Part shown: positions 17,834 through 28,501 of the stretch, piece after piece
Layout of the letters: every line of letters begins with the position of its first letter
How positions within the stretch are numbered: the stretch's first letter is position 1
NCBI GenBank assembly: GCA_949482135.1
Contig: CASYFC010000003.1
Span: forward strand, 62,001-126,000
DNA: 64,000 nucleotides
Source: an uncultured Clostridia bacterium
Lineage (GTDB): Bacteria > Bacillota > Clostridia > TANB77 > CAG-508
Reading direction: 5' to 3'
Made by a program: the position numbers and the translations under genes
Notes under the pieces: generated by a model
Database searches by the model: none
The model's input: the letters and a program-made list of their open reading frames with translations, nothing else
Told to the model about the DNA's origin: nothing

Positions 17834-20800
17834 ATGGTACGTGAATTAAAATCAATTATAAAAAAATTAGTTTTAATTATTATTATAACTTCTGTTATAA
17901 TGAGTTCTTTTGCTGTGCCAAATTCTTATGCGAAATTAACTATTCAAGATGGCGAATTTTACTATGCAGGTACAACTAAAGGAAGTTACAAGCCAACAGA
18001 AGGAATTTTCTCTTGGGCATTTAATCTTCTTAAGGAATTGGCAGCATTTTTACTTACATTAATTCCTAATGCAATTAGAATGGCATTTGTTGGATATACA
18101 GCATTAGCTGAAAAAGTGTTAACATGGGCTCTAGAATCAACAGCAGGAGTTAATTTAAAAGGAGAGAATGTAAATGCTACAGATCTTTCTAAACTATCAG
18201 ATTCAACAAATAATGTAACAGTTCAAGCAATTGTTTATAATATGGTTCCAGCTCTAAATGTAAATTTCTTTGATTTAGAGTATAAAGAAATGTATAAAAG
18301 AAAAATTAAAGAAAAAGATGCAGATGGAAATATTGTAGAAAAAGAGGTAATAATTTCACCAACAGGTCAACAACTAATTTGTAAATGTGGAGAGTCTGTA
18401 TTAGAGTGCTGTGGTGAGTGGACAGATGATAGAACTGAAGTAAAATGCTATGGAGATTGTAAATGTAATAATTGTGATGCTTGTCAAAAATATGCACAAT
18501 TAATGCTTGCAGAAAATCCGATAATTATACAATTAAAGAAATTAATTGCTGTTTGGTATTACATAATTAGACTATTAGCAGTTGCTGCAATGTGTGTAGC
18601 TTTAATTGCTATTGGTATAAAAATGGCTATTTCAACAATAGCATCAGATAAAGCAGTATATAAGAGAATGTTAGTAGACTGGGTTGTTGGAATGATATTA
18701 ATTTTTACAATGCATTATATTATGTATTTTTCAATTATAATTACAGATATACTTGTAAATACAGTTAGAGAATCTGCGAATCAAGTAAATAAAGTTAGTA
18801 TGATGCAATTAGCAACTACATCAAAAGATAAAGATGAAGTTATAAAGAGTAATCAAGATTTAGAAGTAGATGTATATGAAGAAATTAGAACAAGAGCATA
18901 TGATTTCAATTTAATTATTGGTTTAATGGGAATGCTTATGTACATTACATTAGTATTTATGGCTTTTAAATATACATTAATTTATATAAAAAGATTTCTA
19001 ACTTTAGCAGTTTTAACATTAATGGCACCAGGTATAGGTGTTGCATATGCATTACAAAAAGTATTATCAGGAAAATCTACTTCATTAAAATCGTGGTTAA
19101 CAGAGTATTTATTAAACCTTTTAATACAAGTTGTACATGCACTAATGTATGCAATATTTATTTCAGCAGCTTTAAAATATTCACTTGAAAACATAGCAGG
19201 TGTATTAATTGCTTTAATTTTGATGAATTTTTCATTAAAAGGAGAAGCAATATTTAGAAGAATATTCAATTTGGATCCTGGAAATAAAGGTTTATTAGGT
19301 GCAACAGAAACTGCTGGTGATAGAGACAAAATTATGAAAAATGCTAAAGCAATGAAAGCAATGGCACTTGGTGCAAAACCAGTTGCTAAAGTATTAGCAG
19401 CACCAGGAAATCTTGTTATGGGAAGTGCTGCAAAATTGGGTGCAGCAGGAGTATTAATTGGTGGTGCGAAAGCTAGAGAGAAAGTTAATTCATGGAGAAA
19501 TAATAGATCTTCTGATGATGGAAGTATTGGAGGAAGTACGTCACCATCAGGTGGTGGAAACGCTGGATCACCAGAAGGTGGTGCAGGAGGTCCAGCAGGA
19601 AGCGGTCAAGGGGGAAAACCAGAAACTTCACATGGAGATTCATCAACAGGAATTTTAGATAGGGTAGTTGCAGAAAATGGCGGAGCAGGACCAAGAGTTA
19701 AACCAAGAAGAATAGGACAACATGCAGAAGATAAAGAATTATTAAAAATAGGAGAAGCAGAATTACAAAAAGAATTAAGTGAAGCGATTAAAGATTATGA
19801 AGGTGGAGATCTAAAAGATTCTGTTAAGATGGACAGGGTTTTAGAAGCTAATAGAAGATTAGATAGATTTAGAGAAATATCTGCAAGAAAAGCTGGAGAT
19901 CTTACAGTTGGTGGAGTTGTTGCAGGACATGTAAGTAATATGTTTGATATAAATACTTACTTTGATGTATCAATTAATTCAGATGGATCACATAAATATA
20001 AAGTGAAACCAGGAGCTATTTTTGGAACATATAAATATGATGAAAAAACAGGAAGATATGTTAAAGATAAAAGTAATGCTGCATATACACAATTTGGAGC
20101 AGCTAAGCTATTAGGATTTTCGGATAAAGATAAAAAGATTTTCAAAGATCAGGTTTGGAAACCTACAATTAAAGGAATTGGTGGCATGGCATCAATGTTT
20201 GTTGGCATGGGAAACTTAGTTGCACATCCAGTAATTGGTATGGGGATGCTTGCAGGTGGTGCTGGAATGACAAGTAGTATGCTAAAGAAATTTAAAAAAC
20301 CTAAAAATGGTGATCCAGGACGAGCAAAATTCTTAAGACTAGCTAAAAAAGATAATCAATGGTTACCAGGAAAAAGGCTTAGATTTGGTAGCTTCGAAAC
20401 ACCTACTCTTGCACATATGAGAGATGAAGTTGTAAATGAAGCTAATAGGGAATTAGCTGGAAAATTAAATAGATATATGCAAAGAGTACATCCTAACTTA
20501 TTAGCCAAAATAAAACAAGATGCAGTTATTCCAAAAACTTTAGGGTTTGTGGCTGGTATGGGAATTGCACCAGTAGCTACGCTTGGATTTGTAGGTGCTA
20601 ATGCAATAATTAATTCAAAGCAAGATCCAAAAAATAATAGATATGCAGATATAAATGACCCATATCAATATGGAACAAGAAAAGAAGTAAGAGAAAGTGA
20701 AAGAGTAAAGATGCATCCTGTTGGAACATCAGTATGGGATATAGTAGATAAACAACATTTTGAACAAGTTAAACAACAAAAAATAACATTTACAGATGAA

Positions 20801-22252
20801 GCAAATGCTTTAATTAATCAACGTGAAATTAGTGATGCAAAAATAAAACTAGAATTAATTAATCAAACTGTAGACAAAAAAGTTGATGAATCAGATTTAA
20901 AAGAATATACAGAAATGCTTGTAGCAAGTTGGGCTGCAAGAGGATATGATTACGATCCTAAAACTGGACAAACAACACCAAGAGTAGATGTTGAAAAAGG
21001 AGATATACGTAAAGAAATTAAAATTAAAGATGAATCTTCTCCAGATAGTATACAAATAAAGAGAATAACTAATAAAGATATTCAAACAGTTAATAAAAAA
21101 ATTGATGAAATTATTTCTAGAAGACTTGATGGAAGAGAAATAGATGTTAATAGTGAGAAAACAATGACAGAAATAATAAAAGATTTGTCAAGTGAATTAG
21201 CATCTGAAGGAATAATTGGAAAAGACCAAAGTGCAGATATATTATTTGAACAAGGTATTGGAAAATTAAAAACAACAATTAAACATAAAGCAACACAAGC
21301 AAATAATATTGTAAGAGAATCTCAAGAATATAAATTAAATACACAAGAATTTGATGCTGTACAACAAGCGATTTTAGAAGTTGCAAAAGAAGCTGGTGCA
21401 AAAGATGGGGATTTATCTAAAGTTGACCAAGCTAAAGTACTTGCTAAAGTGCAAGAAACATTAAAAGGTGGACAGCCACCAGTAGATGGAAAAGATAAAT
21501 CAAAATCAAAAGGAAAATTAGAAAGTCAACTTGATACAAAAATAGAGCATATTTCTGAGGCTGATAGATATAAAAATGCTATTAGTACATTATTATCAAA
21601 TGGAAATGGATTAACACAAAATCAATTAAATACAACTTTGATACGTGATAGAGTAATGTCAACAGAAGGAACTATTTCAAAACAACCAAGAAAAGTAAAC
21701 GATAAAGAAAATAGAGCTATGTTGAAAAGAAGTCTAAAAAAACAAATTGCAGATGTTGTTGAAAAATGTTCACAAGATGAAGTTTCTGCTAAAAGTATAA
21801 ATGCAGAACAAGTCTTATCTAGAGAAGAAAAATTAAAACAAGCAGAAACTGCAACAGCAGGATTAGATTCTATATCTAGAGATGCAGTCCTAAATTCATT
21901 ATTTGTAATAACAGGAATGGAAGAAAATATAAAAGCATTGAATACATATGGAGAAGATACTTTGGTGGAAGCTTCTAAATTTAAAAAGCCAACAAGTAAA
22001 ACTCATGCGAAACATTTACAAGCACAACTTGCTGTAACAGATGCAGAACTTGCTTTGAAAAAAGCTGAAAGAGAAGCATTAACTATTCCAGAAAGTGATA
22101 CAACCAAAAAAATAAATATTCAAAAAGAAATAGAAAAAGCAACAAAAAAATTAGAGGTTGCAAAAGAAGTATCTGCTAGAACAGGACCTGTTCAAGATGT
22201 TAGAAAAGCATCAATTGATGTTTTATCAGTATTAAGACAAAAAAGATATTAA
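17834..22252 (+). CDS. VirB6/TrbL-like protein 2 with Cys-rich loop and giant cytoplasmic tail
   Basis: 1472 aa. Signal peptide; a helix near 60-95; an outer loop carrying nine Cys between about residues 183 and 217 (pairs C-K-C, C-C, then C-Y-G-D-C-K-C-N-N-C-x-x-C). The VirB6 core (about 235-480) has G-I-K-M-A-I-S-T-I-A-S-D. A Gly/Ser/Pro-rich linker (about 555-610) follows, then about 860 mostly helical, charged residues. Extended VirB6 tails are known in some other lineages, but the content of this tail is not recognised. The Cys cluster is absent from the three paralogues. Confidence 0.75.
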   Translation: MVRELKSIIKKLVLIIIITSVIMSSFAVPNSYAKLTIQDGEFYYAGTTKGSYKPTEGIFSWAFNLLKELAAFLLTLIPNAIRMAFVGYTALAEKVLTWALESTAGVNLKGENVNATDLSKLSDSTNNVTVQAIVYNMVPALNVNFFDLEYKEMYKRKIKEKDADGNIVEKEVIISPTGQQLICKCGESVLECCGEWTDDRTEVKCYGDCKCNNCDACQKYAQLMLAENPIIIQLKKLIAVWYYIIRLLAVAAMCVALIAIGIKMAISTIASDKAVYKRMLVDWVVGMILIFTMHYIMYFSIIITDILVNTVRESANQVNKVSMMQLATTSKDKDEVIKSNQDLEVDVYEEIRTRAYDFNLIIGLMGMLMYITLVFMAFKYTLIYIKRFLTLAVLTLMAPGIGVAYALQKVLSGKSTSLKSWLTEYLLNLLIQVVHALMYAIFISAALKYSLENIAGVLIALILMNFSLKGEAIFRRIFNLDPGNKGLLGATETAGDRDKIMKNAKAMKAMALGAKPVAKVLAAPGNLVMGSAAKLGAAGVLIGGAKAREKVNSWRNNRSSDDGSIGGSTSPSGGGNAGSPEGGAGGPAGSGQGGKPETSHGDSSTGILDRVVAENGGAGPRVKPRRIGQHAEDKELLKIGEAELQKELSEAIKDYEGGDLKDSVKMDRVLEANRRLDRFREISARKAGDLTVGGVVAGHVSNMFDINTYFDVSINSDGSHKYKVKPGAIFGTYKYDEKTGRYVKDKSNAAYTQFGAAKLLGFSDKDKKIFKDQVWKPTIKGIGGMASMFVGMGNLVAHPVIGMGMLAGGAGMTSSMLKKFKKPKNGDPGRAKFLRLAKKDNQWLPGKRLRFGSFETPTLAHMRDEVVNEANRELAGKLNRYMQRVHPNLLAKIKQDAVIPKTLGFVAGMGIAPVATLGFVGANAIINSKQDPKNNRYADINDPYQYGTRKEVRESERVKMHPVGTSVWDIVDKQHFEQVKQQKITFTDEANALINQREISDAKIKLELINQTVDKKVDESDLKEYTEMLVASWAARGYDYDPKTGQTTPRVDVEKGDIRKEIKIKDESSPDSIQIKRITNKDIQTVNKKIDEIISRRLDGREIDVNSEKTMTEIIKDLSSELASEGIIGKDQSADILFEQGIGKLKTTIKHKATQANNIVRESQEYKLNTQEFDAVQQAILEVAKEAGAKDGDLSKVDQAKVLAKVQETLKGGQPPVDGKDKSKSKGKLESQLDTKIEHISEADRYKNAISTLLSNGNGLTQNQLNTTLIRDRVMSTEGTISKQPRKVNDKENRAMLKRSLKKQIADVVEKCSQDEVSAKSINAEQVLSREEKLKQAETATAGLDSISRDAVLNSLFVITGMEENIKALNTYGEDTLVEASKFKKPTSKTHAKHLQAQLAVTDAELALKKAEREALTIPESDTTKKINIQKEIEKATKKLEVAKEVSARTGPVQDVRKASIDVLSVLRQKRY

Positions 22253-22277
22253 TAGTAGGAAAGAAGGTGAAAGATAA

Positions 22278-25151
22278 GTGAAAAGAATTTTGAAAAAATT
22301 ATTAATAATATTTTTAATATTTCTTACAATTAATACTTTTATAGTTTCTAATGTGAGTCATGCGGGCTTTGTTGAAGACACTTTAGATGCAATTGGGGAA
22401 GGTATAATTGGACTTTTCGCATGGCCTGTTCAATTCCTACTAAAAATAGCTGGTACAGCAATAAGTTCAGTAACAGCAGCTGTGGCATACATTGATAATA
22501 CAGGTGATAGTGAAACTTCGGGTACAATAACTCCATTTGATATACTTTTTAATACTACAGAAAAACCAAAAGTTAAAATTGTTAATATAAATGTATTTGA
22601 TTTAACAGATACAGAATCAATAACTGGAAAAATTAGAATAGGAATTGCAACATGGTATTATGTTTTAAGAGTAATTGCTACTGCAATATTACTTGTAATT
22701 TTAATATATGTTGGTATAAGAATGGCAATAACTACAATTGCTTCAGATAAAGCAATGTATAGTAAAATGCTTATAGATTGGGTAACAAGTTTAGCATTAA
22801 TTTTCTTATTACAATATATTATACTATTTACTTTTTATGTTAATGATGCTTTAGTTACTGCAATGGCTGGTTCTGGTACTGAAGGAGTTAATATAGATAA
22901 AGCTATTGAGGAACTTAGAGCAGAAGCAACTGCATTTGGATATAAAGGAATTGGTGCAGCAGCAGTATATTTTATACTGGTAACACAAACAATAGGTCTA
23001 CTTATTTCATATATTAACCGTATGCTAAAAGTGTCTTTCCTAGTTATAATTTCACCTTTAATAACATTAACATATTCAATAGATAAAATGGGTGATGGAA
23101 AAGCACAAGCTTTAGGAACATGGTTAAAAGAGTTTGTATTTACAGTACTTATGCAACCATTTCACTGTATTATATATATGATAATGGTTTCAACATCACT
23201 TGAATTGCTTAGCAGTGAACTAGGATTTGGAGGTTCTACTGAAAGACTTGGATATTCAATTTTTGCAATAATATGTATAAGATTTATACAAGAAGCAGAA
23301 AAAATTGTTAGAAAAATATTCCATTTTGAAGATGATAACTCAGGAACATCAGTTGCTGCGGGTATGGCAATGTCTGCAATGATGTTATCACAATCTAAGA
23401 ATATAGGTAAAACATTAAAAAGTGGTGTAACAACTGCTAAAAATTTAAAAGCAAATACAACTAATTTATTAAGACATGCAAAAACAGATGCTATGGTAAT
23501 GGGAGCTGTTTTAAGAGGAAAAAATAAAACAGATGTTACAAGAACTGTAGAAGAAAAATCAACGGATGAAAATGGAAAAGAAGTTGTTACAACAAAAGAA
23601 GAAGTTGTTGGAAAAAGAAATATGACATATGCAGAATTAAAAGAACAAGCTTTGGCGAACCAAGTTGAAAAGAAGGCAGATAAAATTGCTGGAAAAATTA
23701 CGGGTTCAACAGATTTAGCGGATAAATATAGTTCGAAAAAGAATAGAGACGATTTAGAAAGTGATGAAGAAAAGGCACGTTATGATACATTAAGAAATAA
23801 TGGTATGGGACATACAAGAGCAATGGCTACTCTGAGAAAAGAAGCATTAGAGAAGAAGAAAAATGAGAAATTTGATAGAGAGCATCCTAATGCAAGTAGA
23901 ACAATTAAAGCTGGAAGAGGTGTAATAAACGGAGTTAAAGCATTAAATCAACTAGATGTTATTAAAGATCTTAAATCAGCAGGTAAAACTTATATATCAG
24001 CAGCTGTTGGAGCTGGTGTTGGAATTTCAATGTATGGAAATGGTAAAGACTTAATACAATCTGGTATGATGGGGGCAGCTGCTTTTAGTGGTACACAAGA
24101 ATTTATGAAAGATACTACTAAAAACCTGGTAACTTCAGCTGCACAAAGTGTATCAGCATTAAATGCAAGCAGTCCAGAAGAAGCAAGAGCAATTGCAATG
24201 GATGCTTTACAATCTGATCCAACAAGATTTGAAGATAATTCAGATGAAATGAATCAAATATTAGATAATTTAAAGAATCAATTAAAAGCTTTAGGAATGA
24301 ATGAAAAAGCTGTAAATAGATTTTCTAATAAAATACATAAAGAAGTTAGAAAAAATGCGATGAAAGGAAATCCAGAATCTATACAAAGCATAATGGAAAA
24401 GAATTTACAACAATATAATAGTACAGCAGAAGGTAAAGCACAACCAATTAATTTTAAAGATAAAAATATGACATTATTAAAAGATGCAATGTCAGAAACA
24501 AGTCAATTTGAAAATAAAAAAGTTATATTTGATAATTTCCAACAAGCAACACAAGCTACTGGAATTAGTGCAGATGCATATTTAGATGAACTTGTGGGCA
24601 GTTTCAAATCAATGGATGATTCTTCACTTGGTAACCCGGGTTCTGAAAATATAGAGAGAATAGATATAACAGATAAAAAGATTCAAGAAATAAAAATGAA
24701 AAATGATGAAATTGATGTTACAGATGCTGGCGAAAGAGCAAAAGTATTATTGGAAGAAAGTATTGAATCAACTATAAGTAAATTAGAAGAAGGAGTCTTA
24801 GAAACCGCTGAGAAAGAAAAAATAAAATCAGAAATGAAAGCAGACTTAGAAGGAAAGATAGAAACAGAAATAAAAGCCAAAATTGAAGAAATACAAAGAT
24901 CAAGTGATAAGGAAATAAAAGGAATTAGAGATGACTTATTAAAACAATTATCAGAATGCGAAAGAGAAAGAAAAGAAATTGAACAAATACAACAAGAGAT
25001 AGAAGCAGGAACAAAAGTAATGGATAGTGCAGAAAGAATAGATTTTGAAAAACGTAAGATTACAAATGAATACCAAATGCAAACTACTTCACAAAAAATA
25101 ACTTATGCAATGAATTATACTGCACCAAAAAATCCTAATGAACAAAAATAA
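22278..25151 (+). CDS. VirB6/TrbL-like protein 3 with long cytoplasmic tail
   Basis: 957 aa from GTG 22278, preceded by AGAAGGTG. Signal peptide, a hydrophobic segment near 35-70, then the conserved core: T-W-Y-Y-V-L-R, G-I-R-M-A-I-T-T-I-A-S-D, I-S-P-L-I-T-L-T-Y-S-I-D-K-M-G-D-G-K-A-Q-A, and I-Q-E-A-E-K-I-V-R-K-I-F. The tail (about 360-957) is charged and helical, with coiled-coil stretches near the end. Its last base overlaps the next open frame. Closest relative of VirB6-like protein 4, which makes it a useful guide for repairing that gene's frameshifts. Confidence 0.75.
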   Translation: MKRILKKLLIIFLIFLTINTFIVSNVSHAGFVEDTLDAIGEGIIGLFAWPVQFLLKIAGTAISSVTAAVAYIDNTGDSETSGTITPFDILFNTTEKPKVKIVNINVFDLTDTESITGKIRIGIATWYYVLRVIATAILLVILIYVGIRMAITTIASDKAMYSKMLIDWVTSLALIFLLQYIILFTFYVNDALVTAMAGSGTEGVNIDKAIEELRAEATAFGYKGIGAAAVYFILVTQTIGLLISYINRMLKVSFLVIISPLITLTYSIDKMGDGKAQALGTWLKEFVFTVLMQPFHCIIYMIMVSTSLELLSSELGFGGSTERLGYSIFAIICIRFIQEAEKIVRKIFHFEDDNSGTSVAAGMAMSAMMLSQSKNIGKTLKSGVTTAKNLKANTTNLLRHAKTDAMVMGAVLRGKNKTDVTRTVEEKSTDENGKEVVTTKEEVVGKRNMTYAELKEQALANQVEKKADKIAGKITGSTDLADKYSSKKNRDDLESDEEKARYDTLRNNGMGHTRAMATLRKEALEKKKNEKFDREHPNASRTIKAGRGVINGVKALNQLDVIKDLKSAGKTYISAAVGAGVGISMYGNGKDLIQSGMMGAAAFSGTQEFMKDTTKNLVTSAAQSVSALNASSPEEARAIAMDALQSDPTRFEDNSDEMNQILDNLKNQLKALGMNEKAVNRFSNKIHKEVRKNAMKGNPESIQSIMEKNLQQYNSTAEGKAQPINFKDKNMTLLKDAMSETSQFENKKVIFDNFQQATQATGISADAYLDELVGSFKSMDDSSLGNPGSENIERIDITDKKIQEIKMKNDEIDVTDAGERAKVLLEESIESTISKLEEGVLETAEKEKIKSEMKADLEGKIETEIKAKIEEIQRSSDKEIKGIRDDLLKQLSECERERKEIEQIQQEIEAGTKVMDSAERIDFEKRKITNEYQMQTTSQKITYAMNYTAPKNPNEQK

Positions 25152-25165
25152 TGGAGGGAATAAGA

Positions 25166-27939
25166 TTGAAAAAAGTTATAAGTAAAATATTAGTAATTTT
25201 TATATTAATAACTTTATTGTTTGAATTTTCGTTTTCAAACAGTCTTATTTCCTATGCTTCAAATGACAATGATTATCATATATATGGGTTATCTGATGAG
25301 GAAATAAAAAATATAGCTGGTTTAAGTACAGGCATAATATCTATTATTTTATGGATACCTAAATTTATAGTAACTGGTGCGACATGGCTTGTAAATCAAG
25401 CTGTAAGTGGGTTTGCATCGATGGAAAATACTGGTCGGAGATGATCCAGGAACTATAACACCATATAAAGTATTTTTTACTGAATATGAAATATTAAAAA
25501 TAAATATCTTTGAAAATAGAACAGGATCTTTTTTAACACCATTTAGAAAAACAGTTGCAACTTGGTATTATATGATGAGAATAGTTGCTACAGCTATTTT
25601 ATTAGTAATATTAATTTATGTTGGTATTAGAATGGCTCTTGCATCTGTTGCAGACGATAAAGCAAAATATAAAAAGATGCTATTTGATTGGGTGATGCGG
25701 ACTAGCTTTAATATTTGTTATGCATTACATAGCTATATTTGTTATATATTGTAATGATGCAATAGTAAATGCAATTAAAATAGCATATGAAACAGTAGGT
25801 GATGGTGCTAATGCAGAAGAAACATTAGATGCATTATTTATGAAAGCACTAGTTGGTGGAGGACTAGTAGGAGACGCTGCAATGATTGTTTACATAGGAA
25901 TAGTTTTCCAAACAATATTTTATTTAATTGCTTATATAAATCGTATGCTTAAAGTAGCATTTTTAATAGTAATCTCTCCATTAATAACAGTAACATATTC
26001 AATAGATAAAATGGGAGACGGAAAAGCACAAGCTCTAGATACATGGTTAAAAGAATATATATATACAATTCTAATACAACCATTTCATTGTATAATATAT
26101 TTTTCTTTCATAAGTATTTCGTTTGCACTTGTAAATGAAGGAGGATTTGATTTCTCATTTAATCAACTTTCAGCAGGAATTTTAGCTATTTTATGTATAA
26201 AATTCATAAATGATGGTGAGAAAATTGTAAGAAAAATTTTCGGATTCCAAGATGATAATAGTAAAACATCAATGGTGGCAGGTGCCATGATGGCTGTTGG
26301 TATGGCAAAAGCAACAACTAATATGATTTCAAAAGCAAAAATTGGAGTTAATAAGACAACAGCTTTTGCTGGAAAGTTAAAAAAAGATTTTATAAAAGAT
26401 ACTCCAGAATTAAAAAACATCGCTTCTAGATTATCTAAAGAAGGTGGAATACTAGGAAAAGTAGCATCATTACCAGTTCATGGAATGGCGTTTGCAGGTA
26501 AAGGTCTTGGTAAAGCGGATGAAATGGCAAAGAAAGTTGGAAACAAAATTGGTAATACAAAACCAATGAAAGCTATAACAGGTGCTAGAAATACCCTAGG
26601 AAACTTTACCAGAAAAACTAAAGCAGGTCGTATTGCTGATTTTGCTGCAAGAAAAACTTTATCTACTTCAGCTGCTATAATGGCATTTGCTGCAACTTAT
26701 GCAACAGGAGATACAGATGCATTATCTGCAATTGGTTATGGTGCAGCAGCTGGTAAAGGTATGGATAAAGCATTTGATACATCAGCTGGAAGAAATGATG
26801 CAGATGCAGGACAAAGCTATGCAGAGGCATCAGAAGCTCAAAGAGAAAGCCTAGAGCATAACATTGGAATACTAGAAGATAATATAAAGAAACATGAAGA
26901 ATCAATGGATAATTTTGATGAAGTTGAAGAAAAATGTAAAGAATTAGATGAGTTAAAAAAGCAACCTGATGATGATCCAGCTGATATTCAAAAAGCAGAT
27001 GATGCCGATAAGGCCGCTGAAACTGCAGAAGAAAAAGCAAGACAAGAAGAATTAGCTGCTGCAAAAGCTTTAGAGAAAAAGAAATCAGGAAATTTATCTA
27101 AGAGAGAAAGAACTAAATTACAACAAGAGGCTGATGCTCATAGTAAAGAAGCAGCAAAACAAAAACAAATAGCAGAACAAAAAAGAAGAGAAGCAAATAA
27201 TATAAGATCACAAAGCAAACAATTTAAAATGAAAGAATTACAAGATCAACTTGCAGAATTGGATCCAGATGGAACATTACAAAAATATGTAAATGCTAAA
27301 AAAACAAAAACAGACTTTGCTGCAGATATATTTAAAGAAAAACAACAACTTGCAGCAATGCAAAGTGAATTAAAAGAATTCTACACAGAAGCAAGTAGTA
27401 AAGCTAGAATAGATGCAATGAAGAACTCTGTAACAGATAAAGAAATAAAATCAAAAGCAAATGAGATAGAAAGATTAATTCAAGAACTTATTGCTGCACG
27501 TCATTTACTTGCAGTTACAGATGGTAGAGATATAAATAATGAAATTGTATCTGTAGATGATATGGAAACTGGATCAATGATAGCTAATAATCTTACAAAT
27601 GCCATAACTAGAGACTTTATTACACATTCAAATACATCATCAATGGAATTAATTAGACAATCTGGATTGGGTGGTTTTGATACAGGTGAAGGACATGGAG
27701 ATGTTGAAAAACAAACGAGTCCATATATAGAAGGACTAATGAAACAATTAAATTTAGCTGTTTCACAACAAAAATATAATTATCGTGTTAGAGGAATTAG
27801 TCAAGCAGAAGAAATAAACAAAGCCATGGGAAGATCACAATCAGCATTTGACGAACATTCTAAAAGTATGGCTATGACACAAATAAAACAAAACGGAATA
27901 AGACATCAAAAACAAAAAGCAAAAGAAGCACAACAATAA
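25166..27939 (+). CDS. VirB6/TrbL-like protein 4, expressed only with two +1 frameshifts
   Basis: Three overlapping frames (to 25444, about 25437-25754, about 25699-27939) together encode one VirB6-like protein. Start taken as TTG 25166, because the ATG at 25151 lies upstream of the GGAGGGA site. At 25436 and at 25698 the zero frame meets a CGG codon. Skipping one C each time gives 2772 coding bases, about 923 aa, that match paralogue 3: E-N-T-G-G-D-D-P-G-T-I-T-P and D-W-V-M-G-L-A-L-I-F. Core motifs (T-W-Y-Y-M-M-R, S-P-L-I-T-V-T-Y-S-I-D-K-M-G-D-G) and a long charged coiled-coil tail are intact, with no other damage. A decayed pseudogene is the alternative. Confidence 0.7.
25432..25442 (+). 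other. CGG(A) +1 frameshift site 1
   Basis: Zero-frame reading ACT GGT CGG AGA TGA stops at once. Dropping the C at 25436 gives GGT GGA GAT GAT CCA, matching the conserved D-P-G-T-I-T-P region of the paralogue. The inserted base is not in a homopolymer. Confidence 0.7.
25692..25707 (+). other. CGG(A) +1 frameshift site 2
   Basis: Zero-frame GTG ATG CGG ACT AGC leads into an unrelated peptide and a stop at 25754. Dropping the C at 25698 gives ATG GGA CTA GCT TTA, i.e. M-G-L-A-L-I-F, matching the S-L-A-L-I-F and G-M-I-L-I-F of the paralogues. Confidence 0.7.
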
Positions 27940-27968
27940 TTATTTAATAAACGAAAGGAAAAAATTTT

Positions 27969-28484
27969 ATGAGAATTAAAGATAGTAATAAGCATGCAAT
28001 TATCATAGTAGCTGGGATTCTTATTGTTGTAATTTTAGTTTTTCTTGATTTAAGAGGGAATAAAGGAACAGATTATGGCAATTTAACGCAAGAAGAAATT
28101 TCAGTAGCATTAGAAAAAGAAATTGATGAGATGGAAATTAATACAGTAGCATCTCTGAATGAAAGAGATAGAATAGAATACTATGTTTCAAAGTTTGTAG
28201 AGGCGATTGAAGAAAAAGATTATGAAAAAGCATATGATATGTTGTATGAAGATTTTAAAGAAAATTATTTTCCAACATTAAGTAGTTTTGAAGAATATGC
28301 AAAATCAAAATTTTCAAAAGTTCTTTCATTAGATCATACAAATTTTGAAAGAAATGGTGATTACTATATTTTATGGATAACAATGTCTGATCCACTTAGT
28401 GGTAAAAATTCTGGTAAAGATATAAATTTTGTTGTTAGAGAAAATGCACTAAATGACTTTGATTTATCATTTTCAGTTATATAA
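27969..28484 (+). CDS. VirB8/NTF2-like single-pass protein (candidate)
   Basis: 171 aa. One N-terminal membrane helix (about 9-27), then an outer domain with Y-V-S-K-F-V-E-A-I-E-E-K-D-Y-E-K-A-Y-D-M-L. This fits the first helices of NTF2-like folds seen in VirB8/TcpC proteins of type IV secretion systems. The next gene has the same motif. VirB8 proteins bridge the inner channel to the outer parts. The assignment is from fold pattern and position, not from clear sequence identity. Confidence 0.5.
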   Translation: MRIKDSNKHAIIIVAGILIVVILVFLDLRGNKGTDYGNLTQEEISVALEKEIDEMEINTVASLNERDRIEYYVSKFVEAIEEKDYEKAYDMLYEDFKENYFPTLSSFEEYAKSKFSKVLSLDHTNFERNGDYYILWITMSDPLSGKNSGKDINFVVRENALNDFDLSFSVI

Positions 28485-28501
28485 GAAAGGAACTTTAAAA
28501 T

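Noticed and set aside
25407-25754. A separate small gene between two VirB6 fragments
   Set aside because: No ribosome binding site. Its peptide is the middle part of the VirB6-like protein, so it is a frame segment and not an independent gene.
26675-27064. Long minus-strand open frame opposite VirB6-like protein 4
   Set aside because: Shadow of a low-complexity coiled-coil coding region; no start site signals and a composition rich in Leu, His and Gln typical of antisense frames.
25166-27939. Treating the split VirB6-like gene simply as a pseudogene
   Set aside because: Kept as an alternative, but both lesions are the same CGGA type as in ricT, the rest of the gene is undamaged and the repaired length is in frame.
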